DNA from: an uncultured Blautia sp.
GTDB lineage: Bacteria; Bacillota; Clostridia; Lachnospirales; Lachnospiraceae
NCBI GenBank assembly: GCA_900541985.1
Contig: UQLX01000011.1
Coordinates: 1-64,000, forward strand
Length of the DNA: 64,000 bases
Direction: 5' to 3'
Below are positions 48,204-57,883 of the stretch, piece by piece. How positions within the stretch are numbered: position 1 is the stretch's first letter; the number at the start of each line of letters is the position of its first letter. The position numbers and the translations under genes were made by a program. The notes beneath the pieces were generated by a model, which worked only from the letters and a program-made list of their open reading frames with translations, was not told the origin of the DNA and made no database searches.

Positions 48204-49319
48204 CTATCTTGACTGATTCTGACTGATATTGACCGGCAAAATCAGATAGGTATAAGTTTCCTCTTCATCTCTGATAAAGCACGGAGCTTTCGGGTTCATA
48301 AGATGCATATGAATATTCTCATCATCGATTACTTTCAAAGCATCAATAAGGAATTTAGGATTAAAGCCGATCAGAATATCCTTTCCTTCCTTCACGATAT
48401 CAATCTCCTCATTCATGGAACCCATGGAGGAATCGATCTTCAGCTCCATTTTTCCCTCTCTGATATCAATCACGATCGGTTTTTTATCGCCCTCTCTTAC
48501 AAGAAGAGTTGCTCTGTCAATACAATCCAGGAATTCTTTTTTATTAATACAGAGCTTTGTATCATAATCACTGGAAAGCATCTGGTCAATGCGGAAATAC
48601 TCTCCCTCGATCAGTCTGGAAACTACCATAGTCTGATCAAACTCAAACAGAATGTGGTTTTTTGTGAAATAAATACTTACCTGATCATCCACCTCACCGG
48701 AAAGGATCTTACTGATCTCGCTAAGTGTCTTTCCAGGAACGACAATCTTTTTGTCAGAATATTCTCTCTTAAGCGGCATGCGCCTAATGGATATACGATG
48801 GCCATCCAGAGATACAATTTTCAGACAATTGTCCTTTATTTCAAAGAGTTCTCCTGTCATTAAACGATTATTTTCATTTACTGCAATTGAAAACAGAGTC
48901 TGTCGGATCATTTCCTTCAGAGTAAACTGAGAAAGAGTCAGAGATTCTTCTCTTTCAATAACAGGAAGATAAGCAAAATCTTCTCCTGATCTTCCCGGAA
49001 TGGTAAATTTAGCTTTTTCACAGGTAATGGTTGCCACATAATTGTCATCTGTATGGATGCTTACATCATTATCAGGAAGTCGTCTGATGATTTCATAGAA
49101 AATTTTGGCATCAAGAGCAATGGTTCCTTTTTCTATAATGGTACCATCGACAATTGTTTCAATACCAAGTTCCATATCATTTGTTGTAAATTTGATCTGG
49201 TTTGTTGAAGCATCAATAAGAATACATTCAAGTATGGGCATGGTAGTTTTAGAAGGAACAGCTTTCAAAGAAATATTTACGCTTTTTAATAAACTGGTTT
49301 TGGAACAGATAATCTTCAT
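48204..49319 (-). CDS. dnaN: DNA polymerase III sliding clamp (beta subunit)
   Basis: This 371-residue beta clamp is made of three similar domains. It begins MKIICSKTSLLKSV and ends with the typical YLILPVN stretch near the C terminus. It dimerises around DNA and tethers polymerase. The start at 49319 has GGAAGGGAG upstream; a longer open frame from 49385 runs into the AT-rich origin segment. It follows dnaA after a 182-bp spacer that holds DnaA boxes. Confidence 0.97.
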   Translation of the reverse strand: MKIICSKTSLLKSVNISLKAVPSKTTMPILECILIDASTNQIKFTTNDMELGIETIVDGTIIEKGTIALDAKIFYEIIRRLPDNDVSIHTDDNYVATITCEKAKFTIPGRSGEDFAYLPVIEREESLTLSQFTLKEMIRQTLFSIAVNENNRLMTGELFEIKDNCLKIVSLDGHRISIRRMPLKREYSDKKIVVPGKTLSEISKILSGEVDDQVSIYFTKNHILFEFDQTMVVSRLIEGEYFRIDQMLSSDYDTKLCINKKEFLDCIDRATLLVREGDKKPIVIDIREGKMELKIDSSMGSMNEEIDIVKEGKDILIGFNPKFLIDALKVIDDENIHMHLMNPKAPCFIRDEEETYTYLILPVNISQNQSR

Positions 49320-49501
49320 GTTGTGTATAACTCCCTTCCTGTTTGAAAATGGCCTTTTAAAAAATATATAATAAAAAATCCGCAATAGCCGTCTTAGGGG
49401 CTGTGAATAGTGTGAAAAAGTGCCGGAAAGCCTTTAAACTCAAGACTTTCAAACTGTATAACTCCGTGTAAAACCGGGGGTAAGGTATGTGGATAATTAA
49501 G
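49320..49501. other. Downstream part of oriC between dnaA and dnaN
   Basis: The 182-bp spacer contains a perfect DnaA box (TGTGGATAA, 49488-49496) and box-like TGTGTATAA next to dnaN at about 49323. A near match, TGTGGATTA, lies just inside the dnaA end (49509-49517). An AT-rich tract of about 25 bp (49355-49380) could be an unwinding element. Bipartite origins with the unwinding site downstream of dnaA are known in Firmicutes. Confidence 0.65.
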
Positions 49502-50872
49502 TTAACCCTGTGGATTAATCTTTTTTCTTAAGGTGTCAATGGAATTTTTTATGTTGTCGTTTGACTGAAGTTCCTTTTCAATTTTTTCAATACCGTGCAT
49601 AACTGTGGTATGATCCCGGTCTCCAAGGTTCTTTCCGATAGTCTTCAGAGAAGTATCAATGATATCTCTGCATAAATACATGGCGATCTGTCTCGGCATA
49701 ACGATTTTGGAGCTTCTTTTGTTGCCGCACAGATCAGCAACTGTTACATGGAAGTGTTCTGCAACAACAGAAATGATATATTCCGGTGTGATGACCTTCT
49801 GCTGATCTGGAGAAATAATATCTTTCAGTGCTTTTTCTGCCAGTTCCAGGGTAACCTCCTTTTTTTCAAGCTTGGAGCTGGCCATGACTTTATTAAAAGC
49901 TCCTTCCAGCTCACGGATATTGGATTTGATGTTGGTTGCTATGTATTTAATGACTTCTTCACTGATATTATAACCATCCATTTCCTCTTTTTTATGAAGG
50001 ATGGCCATTCTTGTCTCATAATCCGGAAGCGTGATATCTGCGATCAGGCCCCATTCAAAACGGGAACGAAAGCGTTCTTCCAGAATTTCCATATCTTTTG
50101 GAGGTTTATCCGAAGATATGATGATTTGTTTTTTGGCACTGTGGAGACTGTTAAAAGTATGGAAAAATTCTTCCTGTGTAGACTCTTTTCCTATAATAAA
50201 CTGGATATCGTCAACAAGAAGAACGTCAATATTTCTGTATTTTTCACGGAATTTGGACATTGCTGAATTATTTCCGTTACGAATAGTCTCGATCAGTTCA
50301 TTTGTAAATTCTTCACTTGTTACATATAGCACCTTGCTGTTTTCATTATTATCAATGATATAGTGGGCAATGGAATGCATCAGGTGAGTTTTTCCCAGAC
50401 CGGCACCTCCGTAAATAAAGAGAGGATTGTAGGTATCTCCCGGAGATTCGGCAACTGCGAGAGCTGCAGCCTGGGCAAACTTGTTATTGCTTCCTACAAT
50501 AAAACTGTCAAAGGTGTATTTCGGATTCAGGTGTGCTTCTTCGCAGCGCTGATCACGAAGAGATCTGGATTCAGACTTATTATAGGAAGGAATTTCTTTT
50601 TTCGGTACATTTTCAGGAAGAATGAAGTTGATTTCACAGCTTTCCATGCCTGTTACCTCACAGATTGTGACCTGAAGAGGCAGTCTGTACTTTTTATTTA
50701 CTATATCAAGCAGAACACTCTGTTCAGAAGGAACAAGAATAGTAACGACATTGTCCTTTACTTCATAAACTTTCAAAGGTTTCAGCCATGTATTAAAGGC
50801 AACGTTGGCCACATCATATTCTACTTTCAAAATCTGTAGAATTTCATCCCATTTTTCGATAACTTTATCCAT
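49502..50872 (-). CDS. dnaA: Chromosomal replication initiator DnaA
   Basis: This 456-residue protein has domain I (about 1-85), a linker, and AAA+ domain III with Walker A GGAGLGKTH and Walker B VLLVDDIQF. Domain IV carries the DnaA-box recognition signature GDRDHTTVMHG. It binds the boxes on both sides of its own gene and opens the origin. GGGAGAG precedes the ATG. A candidate promoter lies about 80-100 bp upstream. Confidence 0.99.
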   Translation of the reverse strand: MDKVIEKWDEILQILKVEYDVANVAFNTWLKPLKVYEVKDNVVTILVPSEQSVLLDIVNKKYRLPLQVTICEVTGMESCEINFILPENVPKKEIPSYNKSESRSLRDQRCEEAHLNPKYTFDSFIVGSNNKFAQAAALAVAESPGDTYNPLFIYGGAGLGKTHLMHSIAHYIIDNNENSKVLYVTSEEFTNELIETIRNGNNSAMSKFREKYRNIDVLLVDDIQFIIGKESTQEEFFHTFNSLHSAKKQIIISSDKPPKDMEILEERFRSRFEWGLIADITLPDYETRMAILHKKEEMDGYNISEEVIKYIATNIKSNIRELEGAFNKVMASSKLEKKEVTLELAEKALKDIISPDQQKVITPEYIISVVAEHFHVTVADLCGNKRSSKIVMPRQIAMYLCRDIIDTSLKTIGKNLGDRDHTTVMHGIEKIEKELQSNDNIKNSIDTLRKKINPQG

Positions 50873-50948
50873 TTTTACTCTCCCGGCTGCTGGTTTGCTC
50901 AGCTATTTGTTTATATTAAGTCTGAAAGACATAAATATCCTTATATAT

Positions 50949-50975
50949 ATTATAATAAATAGAAGTTTTTCGCAA
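50949..50975 (-). promoter_or_regulatory. Candidate dnaA promoter
   Basis: On the minus strand TTGCGA (50970-50975) and TATAAT (50949-50954) are 15 bp apart. The spacing is short, but a TAATAT alternative 2 bp on gives 17 bp. Confidence 0.45.
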
Positions 50976-51340
50976 TGCTTATTTCAAGATTTATAGTTAT
51001 ACACATTCTTCCACATGTGGATAATGTGGGATGTGTGGAAAATGTTTAATAAGTTTACATAACATAGACAATAGTGGATAAATAGCCATGGGGATTGTGT
51101 ATAACTTTCTCCACGCTAAAAATGCTGTAAAATAAAGGACTTTATTAACATAATGTGTATAAAAAAGTTGAAAAATGTGGATATTTACGGGGAGAAAATA
51201 TTAGTTATCCACAAGTTATCCACAAAATGTGGATAACGTTACGTCAACTAAATATATCCACATAGAGATGCTGATTATCCAGAAGGAACAAAAAAAGAGA
51301 CGGCAATCCCCTGTTTTTGCGGAAAAATCGTAATTTCTGC

Positions 51341-51369
51341 TTGACGAAAAGGGGATTTATGAATATAAT
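51341..51369 (+). promoter_or_regulatory. Promoter of rpmH
   Basis: TTGACG (51341-51346) and TATAAT (51364-51369) are exactly 17 bp apart, about 60 bp before rpmH. Confidence 0.88.
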
Positions 51370-51430
51370 TGAAATGATGTTCTATGAGAAAATTTAAAAT
51401 TGGATAATAGATAAAGGAGGTGCTTTACCT

Positions 51431-51565
51431 ATGAAAATGACATTTCAGCCGAAAAAGAGATCAAGAGCTAAAGTTCACGGATTCAGAGCCCGCATGAGCA
51501 CAAAGGGCGGCCGTAAAGTATTAGCTGCAAGAAGATTAAAAGGAAGAAAGCAGTTATCAGCGTAA
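51431..51565 (+). CDS. rpmH: 50S ribosomal protein L34
   Basis: This 44-residue, highly basic protein ([18 protein letters not shown] start, [15 protein letters not shown]) is a full-length L34. An AAAGGAGG ribosome site lies upstream. It opens the conserved rpmH-rnpA-yidD-yidC-jag-mnmE-mnmG-rsmG run. Confidence 0.97.
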   Translation: MKMTFQPKKRSRAKVHGFRARMSTKGGRKVLAARRLKGRKQLSA

Positions 51566-51576
51566 GCTAAGATATA

Positions 51577-51596
51577 AGACCGCAGTTTTGTGGTCT
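51577..51596 (+). terminator. Attenuator-type hairpin between rpmH and rnpA
   Basis: An 8-bp stem (51577-51584 with 51589-51596, one G-U) with a 4-nt loop is followed by a T-rich run. It could limit rnpA expression relative to rpmH. Confidence 0.7.
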
Positions 51597-51653
51597 TTTC
51601 TTCTATACAGGAATAATCCTGTACCATTAATTTTGTAATCAAAGGAGGATTCG

Positions 51654-52016
51654 ATGAAATATTCAGAGTCCTTGAAAAAAAACAGTGATTTTCAACAGGT
51701 TTACAGACATGGAACATCTTATGCAAATCGGTATCTGGTGATGTACGTACTGGAAAATCAGTACATGAAGAATCGTCTGGGAATATCAGTAAGTAAAAAA
51801 GTAGGGAATAGTGTGGTACGCCACAGGGTCACCAGGCTGATAAGGGAAAGCTATCGTTTAAACGAACTGTTATTTAAGAATAGTCTGGATATCGTAGTAA
51901 TAGCCAGGCCGTCAGCAAAGGAAAAAAGCTATCAGGAGATCGAAAGCGCATTGCTGCACCTTGCAAGAAAGCATCAGATAGCAGGTGAGAAGAAAAATGA
52001 AGAAATTTCTAATTAA
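51654..52016 (+). CDS. rnpA: Ribonuclease P protein component
   Basis: This 120-residue basic protein is the protein partner of the RNase P ribozyme that matures tRNA 5' ends. It has the central [20 protein letters not shown] split stretch, in which the usual RNR motif reads RHR. AAAGGAGG precedes the ATG. Its 3' end overlaps yidD by 20 bases. Confidence 0.95.
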   Translation: MKYSESLKKNSDFQQVYRHGTSYANRYLVMYVLENQYMKNRLGISVSKKVGNSVVRHRVTRLIRESYRLNELLFKNSLDIVVIARPSAKEKSYQEIESALLHLARKHQIAGEKKNEEISN

Positions 52017-52206
52017 ACTGATACGACTTTATCAGAAATATCTGTCACCGATGAAGAGAACAAAATGTCCTTATATTCCCACATGTTCTCAATATGGTTT
52101 AGAAGCAATTGAAAAATATGGCGCAGTCAAGGGAGGGTTGCTTGCCTTATGGAGAATATTAAGGTGCAATCCTTTTTCTCATGGAGGATATGATCCTGTG
52201 CCATGA
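51997..52206 (+). CDS. yidD: Membrane protein insertion efficiency factor YidD
   Basis: This 69-residue protein has the family motif [22 protein letters not shown] and HGGYDPVP. It is thought to aid YidC-dependent insertion. The start at 51997 is chosen because AGGTGAG lies 9 bp before it; a GTG at 51985 overlaps that site. It overlaps the end of rnpA in another frame. Confidence 0.94.
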   Translation: MKKFLIKLIRLYQKYLSPMKRTKCPYIPTCSQYGLEAIEKYGAVKGGLLALWRILRCNPFSHGGYDPVP

Positions 52207-52223
52207 TCAGGAGGATTTGAAAA

Positions 52224-53516
52224 TTGGAATTGATGATTTTAGCTACAAAGAACTCGACGCCGATCATCGGTCAGATCTCAGTTGTTATGGGATGGATCAT
52301 GAACGGTATTTACAAATTCCTTGACGGATTATTCGGAATCCAGAATCTTGGTCTTTGTATTGTCATTTTCAGTATTCTGATCTATCTTTTTATGACCCCT
52401 CTGCAGATTAAACAGCAGAAATTTTCCAAGCTGAGTTCTGTTATGCAGCCGGAGCTTATGAAGATCCAGAAAAAATATCAGAATAAGAAAGACCAGGTTT
52501 CCATGCAGAAAATGCAGGAAGAAACCTCAGCCGTATATCAGAAATACGGAGTATCACCTACCGGAAGCTGTGTACAGCTTTTGGTCCAGCTGCCGATCCT
52601 GTGGTCTCTGTGGCATGTTATCCAGAATATCCCTGCTTATGTAGGCAGTGTAAAAAACGTACTTGATGGTGTGGCATCCCAGATCATCGGTGTAAGCGGA
52701 TACACAAATATCCTTCAGGATTTTATTACCGAAAACAAGATGACCCGTGTACGTCTGATCCTTGACGGAAGCACAGCAACTTCCAACTCCGTTATTGACT
52801 TTCTGTATGCACTTTCTCCTGACCAGTGGAAGACACTGGGAGAGATGAATCAGTTTGCTGGATTTTCAGATACGATCAACAGCACAGCATCGGAAATTGC
52901 TCATATGCAGAGTTTCCTCGGGCTGAACATTGCAGAAATGCCATGGAACTATATCAAAGCAGCATTTGTAGGAGGATCTATTCTTCTTGCAGTAGTAGCA
53001 CTTCTGATCCCGCTGTTATCCTGGGGAACTCAGGTACTGAACCTGAAGCTTATGCCGCAGGCAGCACAGAATAATGACGACAGCAATCCGATGGCAAACT
53101 CCATGAAAACCATGAACATGGTAATGCCTCTGATGTCTGCATTTTTCTGCTTTACCTTCCCTGTAGGTCTTGGTATTTACTGGATCTTCAGTGCAGTTGT
53201 GCGAAGCGTGCAGCAGGTTCTGATCAACCGTCATCTGGATAAGATGGATATTGAGGTTCTGATCAATGAAAATATGAAAAAGATTGAGGAGAAGAGAGCA
53301 AAAGCAGGACTTCCGCCTCAGAAGATCACCAATCAGGCTCATCAGAGCGTAAAAAATATCAACAAGATCGATAAAGGAAACAGTGGTTCTCCGGAAGCAG
53401 AGCGTGCAAGAAAAGTAGAAGAGTCCTACAAAGAGGCAGTAAATGCCAAACCGGACAGTATTACGGCAAAAGCAAATCTTGTAAGAAGCTTTGATGAGAG
53501 AAACAAGAAGAAATAA
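52224..53516 (+). CDS. yidC: Membrane protein insertase YidC/OxaI
   Basis: This 430-residue insertase has about five membrane helices, with TPLQIKQQKFSKL and GSCVQLLVQLPILWSLW in the conserved core. A loop of about 100 residues lies between the second and third core helices, longer than in the Bacillus paralogues. A basic C-terminal tail may contact ribosomes. The TTG start at 52224 has AGGAGG 9 bp before it; the next ATG is 9 bp on. It acts with or without SecYEG. Confidence 0.95.
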   Translation: MELMILATKNSTPIIGQISVVMGWIMNGIYKFLDGLFGIQNLGLCIVIFSILIYLFMTPLQIKQQKFSKLSSVMQPELMKIQKKYQNKKDQVSMQKMQEETSAVYQKYGVSPTGSCVQLLVQLPILWSLWHVIQNIPAYVGSVKNVLDGVASQIIGVSGYTNILQDFITENKMTRVRLILDGSTATSNSVIDFLYALSPDQWKTLGEMNQFAGFSDTINSTASEIAHMQSFLGLNIAEMPWNYIKAAFVGGSILLAVVALLIPLLSWGTQVLNLKLMPQAAQNNDDSNPMANSMKTMNMVMPLMSAFFCFTFPVGLGIYWIFSAVVRSVQQVLINRHLDKMDIEVLINENMKKIEEKRAKAGLPPQKITNQAHQSVKNINKIDKGNSGSPEAERARKVEESYKEAVNAKPDSITAKANLVRSFDERNKKK

Positions 53517-53534
53517 GAAGGAACGGAGGGGTTA

Positions 53535-54485
53535 ATGATGGAAGAATATGTTCAGTTTTCGGCAAAAACGAAAAATGAAGCTATCACAAAAGCGTGTATT
53601 GAGCTGGGCGTATCCAGCGATCAGTTAGATATTCAGGTAGTTTCTGAAGGAAGCTCCGGGTTCTTTGGATTTGGAAGCAAACCGGCGATCATTAAAGTAA
53701 GCAGGATTCAGGAAACTGCAGAGGATGCTGAAATCGAAAAGATTGTAGATTCAGTAAAACTTGATTCTTTTAAAGAAGAGAAAAAAGCGCCGAAGCCGGT
53801 ATCCAGACAGAATACAAAGCCTTCTTATAAACCGGAGAAGAAAGAAGAACCGGCAAAAGAGGTAAAAGAAAAAACAGAAGAACCGAAAGAAAAACAGCCG
53901 AAGCCGGTCAAGGAAAAAACTTTCCGCGAAAAACCGGTAAGAGAGCCAAAAGAAAAGCTTCCGAAAGAAAAACCGGTAAAACCGGCAAGGGAGATCGAAG
54001 TGATCTCTGATCCGGAAGAGATCAAAGAGATCGAAGAAAGAGCTCTTGTATTCCTGAAAGAAGTATTTACTTCCATGGACTTGGGAGAGGTTCAGATCAC
54101 ATCCAAATACAATACAAAAGACGGCTGTCTTGAGGTTGATTTTGAAGGCCAGGATATGGGTATCCTCATCGGAAAAAGAGGACAGACTCTTGATTCCCTG
54201 CAGTATCTGACCAGTCTTGTGGTAAATAAAGGAAAATCCACTTATATTCGTGTAAAACTGGATACAGAGGATTACCGCAGAAGAAGAAAAGAAACACTGG
54301 AAAATCTGGCAAGAGGAATTGCCTACAAGGTAAAGAAAACCAGAAAGCCGGTAGTTCTTGAGCCGATGAACCCATATGAGAGAAGAATCATCCATTCTGC
54401 TCTTCAGGGAAATAAATTTGTGGAGACGGTAAGCGAGGGCGAAGAGCCTTATCGTCATGTCGTTGTAAAATTAAAAAGATATTAA
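53535..54485 (+). CDS. jag: RNA-binding protein Jag/KhpB
   Basis: This 316-residue protein has an N-terminal Jag domain (1-52, SSGFFGFGSKPA) and a charged linker (about 80-160) of repeated E-K-P units. A KH domain follows with GILIGKRGQTLDSLQ, and then an R3H domain ending with RRIIHSALQ and RHVVVKL. Relatives bind RNA with KhpA and influence cell division. It follows yidC after 18 bp with a GGAGGGG site. Confidence 0.95.
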   Translation: MMEEYVQFSAKTKNEAITKACIELGVSSDQLDIQVVSEGSSGFFGFGSKPAIIKVSRIQETAEDAEIEKIVDSVKLDSFKEEKKAPKPVSRQNTKPSYKPEKKEEPAKEVKEKTEEPKEKQPKPVKEKTFREKPVREPKEKLPKEKPVKPAREIEVISDPEEIKEIEERALVFLKEVFTSMDLGEVQITSKYNTKDGCLEVDFEGQDMGILIGKRGQTLDSLQYLTSLVVNKGKSTYIRVKLDTEDYRRRRKETLENLARGIAYKVKKTRKPVVLEPMNPYERRIIHSALQGNKFVETVSEGEEPYRHVVVKLKRY

Positions 54486-54503
54486 GATGTAGATACATCT
54501 GAC

Positions 54504-54577
54504 AAAAAATGTTATTCTAGGTGAAAGCGTGAATAATACGGACTTGACGTAGGCTTTTTCCCGGAATAACATTTTTT
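54504..54577 (+). terminator. Terminator-like long-range hairpin between jag and mnmE
   Basis: Arms 54504-54517 and 54564-54577 pair over 14 bp and enclose a 46-nt loop. A run of T follows the second arm, just before the mnmE ribosome site. A small hairpin (54485-54490 with 54495-54500) precedes it. The long loop suggests an attenuator or regulated structure rather than a simple terminator. Confidence 0.6.
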
Positions 54578-54595
54578 TTAGGAGGAAAAACAATT

Positions 54596-55969
54596 ATGGA
54601 GACTACGATAGCAGCAATCTCCACTGCTATGAGTGCTTCCGGTATCGGAATTGTACGGATCAGCGGTGAAGATGCCATGAATGTGATTGCAAGGATCTAC
54701 CGTTCCAAAAACGGCAGAAAGAATATAAAAGAAGTAAAGACACATACCATTCACTATGGATATATTTATGACGGAGATGAAACAGTGGATGAGGTTCTTG
54801 TAATGGTCATGCGGGGACCAAAAACCTACACTGGTGAAGATACGGTGGAGATTGACTGTCACGGCGGCGTTTATGCCATGAAGAGGGTTCTGGAAACGGT
54901 ATTAAAAAACGGAGCCCAGGTAGCAGAGCCGGGAGAGTTTACCAAGCGTGCGTTCCTGAACGGAAGGCTGGATCTTTCCCAGGCAGAGGCGGTCATGGAT
55001 GTGATCCAGGCAAAGAGCGAGGTGGCGCTGAAAAGCTCGGTCCAGCAGCTGAAGGGATCTGTGCTCCGTGCAGTAAAAGAGATCCGCGGAAAGCTTCTCC
55101 ATCATATTGCTTATATAGAAACCGCTCTGGATGATCCGGAGCACTTTGATCTGGAAGGATATCCTCAGGAGCTTCTGGAAGTGGCGGAAGAGCAGAAGAA
55201 AAAAGTTCAGAAGCTGCTAAGCTCTGCAGATGACGGAAAAATGATCCAGGAAGGGATCCGTACCGTTATTCTCGGAAAGCCCAATGCAGGAAAATCTTCT
55301 CTTTTGAACTTTCTGGTAGGAGAAGACAGGGCGATTGTTACAGAGATTGCCGGAACGACCAGAGATACCCTGGAGGAATACATTTCCCTTCATGGGATCA
55401 GCCTCAGGATCATTGATACCGCAGGAATCCGCGAGACAGAGGATGTGGTAGAAAAAATCGGTGTGGAAAAGGCGCGCCAGATGGCAGAAAAAGCAGACCT
55501 GATCCTGTATGTGGTGGATTCTTCTCAGCCTCTGGATGAAAATGATCAGGAGATCATGGAGCTTTTGAGTGGAAGAAAAAGTATCGTGATCTATAATAAA
55601 ACAGACCTTGCTTCCGCAGTGGATATGGGAAGTCTGAAGGAAAAAACAGGAAGTCAGGTGATTCCGGTTTCCGTAGTGGAGGAAACCGGGGTAGAAGAGC
55701 TGGAAAAAGCCATCAGGGAGATGTTTTTCCAGGGAGAGATTTCCTTTGACGATGAGGTTTATATTACAAATGCAAGACATAAGGCAGCCCTGGAGGAAGC
55801 CGAAAAGAGTCTGGAAATGGTTACAGAAAGCATTGAGGCGGGAATGCCCGAGGACTTCTTTTCCATTGATCTTATGGGAGCCTACGAGGCTCTGGGAAGG
55901 ATCCTGGGAGAAAGCCTGGGAGAAGATCTGGTAAATGAGATCTTTTCCAAGTTCTGCGTGGGCAAGTAA
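54596..55969 (+). CDS. mnmE: tRNA modification GTPase MnmE
   Basis: This 457-residue enzyme works with MnmG to place the 5-(carboxy)aminomethyl group on wobble uridine 34. It has an N-terminal formyl-THF-binding domain, then a helical domain containing the GTPase core with P-loop GKPNAGKSS and switch DTAGIRET. The C-terminal FCVGK carries the conserved Cys454. GGAGGAAAAA precedes the ATG. mnmG follows after 14 bp. Confidence 0.97.
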   Translation: METTIAAISTAMSASGIGIVRISGEDAMNVIARIYRSKNGRKNIKEVKTHTIHYGYIYDGDETVDEVLVMVMRGPKTYTGEDTVEIDCHGGVYAMKRVLETVLKNGAQVAEPGEFTKRAFLNGRLDLSQAEAVMDVIQAKSEVALKSSVQQLKGSVLRAVKEIRGKLLHHIAYIETALDDPEHFDLEGYPQELLEVAEEQKKKVQKLLSSADDGKMIQEGIRTVILGKPNAGKSSLLNFLVGEDRAIVTEIAGTTRDTLEEYISLHGISLRIIDTAGIRETEDVVEKIGVEKARQMAEKADLILYVVDSSQPLDENDQEIMELLSGRKSIVIYNKTDLASAVDMGSLKEKTGSQVIPVSVVEETGVEELEKAIREMFFQGEISFDDEVYITNARHKAALEEAEKSLEMVTESIEAGMPEDFFSIDLMGAYEALGRILGESLGEDLVNEIFSKFCVGK

Positions 55970-55983
55970 GGAGGACGTGACAG

Positions 55984-57873
55984 ATGAGTGAAAAAAGGCT
56001 GGAAAAATATTGTGATATTGTAGTGGTAGGCGCGGGACATGCAGGCTGTGAAGCAGCGCTTGCAGGTGCGCGGCTTGGATTTGACACCGTGATGTTTACT
56101 GTCAGCGTAGACAGCATTGCCCTGATGCCCTGTAATCCCAATATCGGAGGAAGTTCCAAAGGGCATCTGGTAAGAGAAATCGATGCTCTGGGCGGTGAAA
56201 TGGGAAAGAATGTGGACAAAACCTTTATTCAGTCCAAAATGCTGAATAAGTCAAAAGGACCGGCTGTCCATTCTCTGAGAGCACAGGCGGACAAGCAGGC
56301 TTACAGCAATGAAATGCGAAAAACCTTAGAAAACCAGGAAAATCTTACCATCCGTCAGGGAGAGGTGACAAAGCTTCTGGTGGAAGACGGAAGGATCACG
56401 GGCGTGCAGCTTTATTCAGGGGCTGTTTATCATTGTAAGGCAGTGATCCTGTGCACAGGAACCTATCTGAAGGCGCGATGTATTTACGGTGATGTCAGCG
56501 ATTATACAGGCCCCAATGGTCTGCAGGCAGCCAATTATCTGACCGATTCCCTGAAGGAACTGGGAATCGAGATTTTCCGGTTCAAAACAGGAACACCGGC
56601 TCGTATTGCGGGAAACAGTATCGATTATTCCAAGATGGAAGAGCAGTTTGGTGATGAGAGAGTGGTTCCGTTTTCTTTTTCTACAGACCCGGAAACTGTG
56701 CAGATCCCTCAGAAATCCTGCTGGTTGACTTATACAAACGAAAAGACCCATGAGATCATTCGTAACAACCTGGACCGTTCTCCCCTTTATTCCGGCACCA
56801 TCGAAGGGACCGGCCCCAGATATTGTCCGTCCATTGAGGATAAGGTGGTCAGATTTGCAGATAAAAACCGTCATCAGGTATTTATTGAGCCGGAGGGGCT
56901 TTATACCAATGAAATGTATATCGGAGGAATGTCCAGTTCCCTTCCGGAGGATGTGCAGGACGCCATGTATCACTCCGTTCCCGGACTGGAACACGCAAGG
57001 ATCGTAAAAAACGCCTATGCGATCGAGTATGACTGCATTAACCCCAGACAGCTTTATCCGACTCTGGAATTTAAAAATATCAAGGGACTTTTCAGCGCCG
57101 GGCAGTTTAACGGCAGTTCAGGATATGAGGAAGCGGCAGCGCAGGGACTTATTGCCGGCATCAATGCTTCTATGGAGCTGAAAGGCAGAGAAATGCTGGT
57201 GCTGGACCGCTCAGAGGCATATATCGGTGTTCTGATCGACGATCTGGTAACCAAAGAGAACCATGAGCCTTACCGCATGATGACAAGCCGTGCAGAATAC
57301 CGTCTTCTTCTTCGTCAGGATAATGCAGACCTCCGCCTGAGAAAAAAGGGATATGAAGCAGGTCTGATCGATGAGGAAACTTATCAGAAAACCCTGGAAA
57401 AAGAAAAAGCGATCCGGGAGGAAATAAAACGTACCGAGCATACCACCATAGGAGGAACCCCGGAGGTTCAGGCGCTTCTGGAAGAAAAGAAAAGTACGCT
57501 TCTGAAATCAGGGACTACGGTTGCCGAGCTGATCAGAAGACCGGAGCTTACCTATGAAGATGTTGCTCCTATTGATAAAAACCGCCCGGAGCTTCCATGG
57601 GATGTGAAGCAGCAGGTGGAGATCAATCTGAAATATGAAGGCTATATTAAACGTCAGATGAAGCAGGTAGAGCAGTTTAAAAAGCTGGAAGCAAAGAAGA
57701 TACCGGAAGATCTGGATTATGAGAAGGTGGGAAGCCTGAGAATCGAAGCCAGACAGAAGCTGGAGGCATACAGACCGATCTCCATCGGACAGGCATCCAG
57801 GATATCAGGAGTTTCTCCGGCAGATATTTCTGTGCTTCTTGTATATCTGGAACAGTACAGAAGAAAGGATTGA
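55984..57873 (+). CDS. mnmG: tRNA uridine-34 modification enzyme MnmG
   Basis: This 629-residue FAD- and NADH-dependent partner of MnmE has an N-terminal Rossmann motif [12 protein letters not shown] and NPNIGG. The C-terminal helical domain is present in full. Motifs FKTGTPAR and [10 protein letters not shown] are typical. AAGGAGG precedes the ATG. rsmG starts 10 bp after its stop. Confidence 0.97.
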   Translation: MSEKRLEKYCDIVVVGAGHAGCEAALAGARLGFDTVMFTVSVDSIALMPCNPNIGGSSKGHLVREIDALGGEMGKNVDKTFIQSKMLNKSKGPAVHSLRAQADKQAYSNEMRKTLENQENLTIRQGEVTKLLVEDGRITGVQLYSGAVYHCKAVILCTGTYLKARCIYGDVSDYTGPNGLQAANYLTDSLKELGIEIFRFKTGTPARIAGNSIDYSKMEEQFGDERVVPFSFSTDPETVQIPQKSCWLTYTNEKTHEIIRNNLDRSPLYSGTIEGTGPRYCPSIEDKVVRFADKNRHQVFIEPEGLYTNEMYIGGMSSSLPEDVQDAMYHSVPGLEHARIVKNAYAIEYDCINPRQLYPTLEFKNIKGLFSAGQFNGSSGYEEAAAQGLIAGINASMELKGREMLVLDRSEAYIGVLIDDLVTKENHEPYRMMTSRAEYRLLLRQDNADLRLRKKGYEAGLIDEETYQKTLEKEKAIREEIKRTEHTTIGGTPEVQALLEEKKSTLLKSGTTVAELIRRPELTYEDVAPIDKNRPELPWDVKQQVEINLKYEGYIKRQMKQVEQFKKLEAKKIPEDLDYEKVGSLRIEARQKLEAYRPISIGQASRISGVSPADISVLLVYLEQYRRKD

Positions 57874-57883
57874 GGAAAAGAAT

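Larger units (their letters stand above)
50873..51430. other. Origin of replication oriC (upstream part, DnaA-box cluster)
   Basis: This 558-bp gene-free region lies between divergent dnaA and rpmH. Perfect DnaA boxes are at 51016-51024 (minus), 51205-51213 and 51216-51224 (plus, 11 bp apart) and 51228-51236 (minus). One-mismatch boxes are at 51073-51081, 51176-51184 and 51254-51262. The flanks are AT-rich. Coding strand preference switches here, as expected at the bidirectional origin. Confidence 0.95.

Noticed and set aside
53751..54458. Long minus-strand frame opposite jag
   Set aside because: It is a shadow of the biased codons of the plus-strand KH/R3H gene; it has no ribosome site and no recognisable domain.
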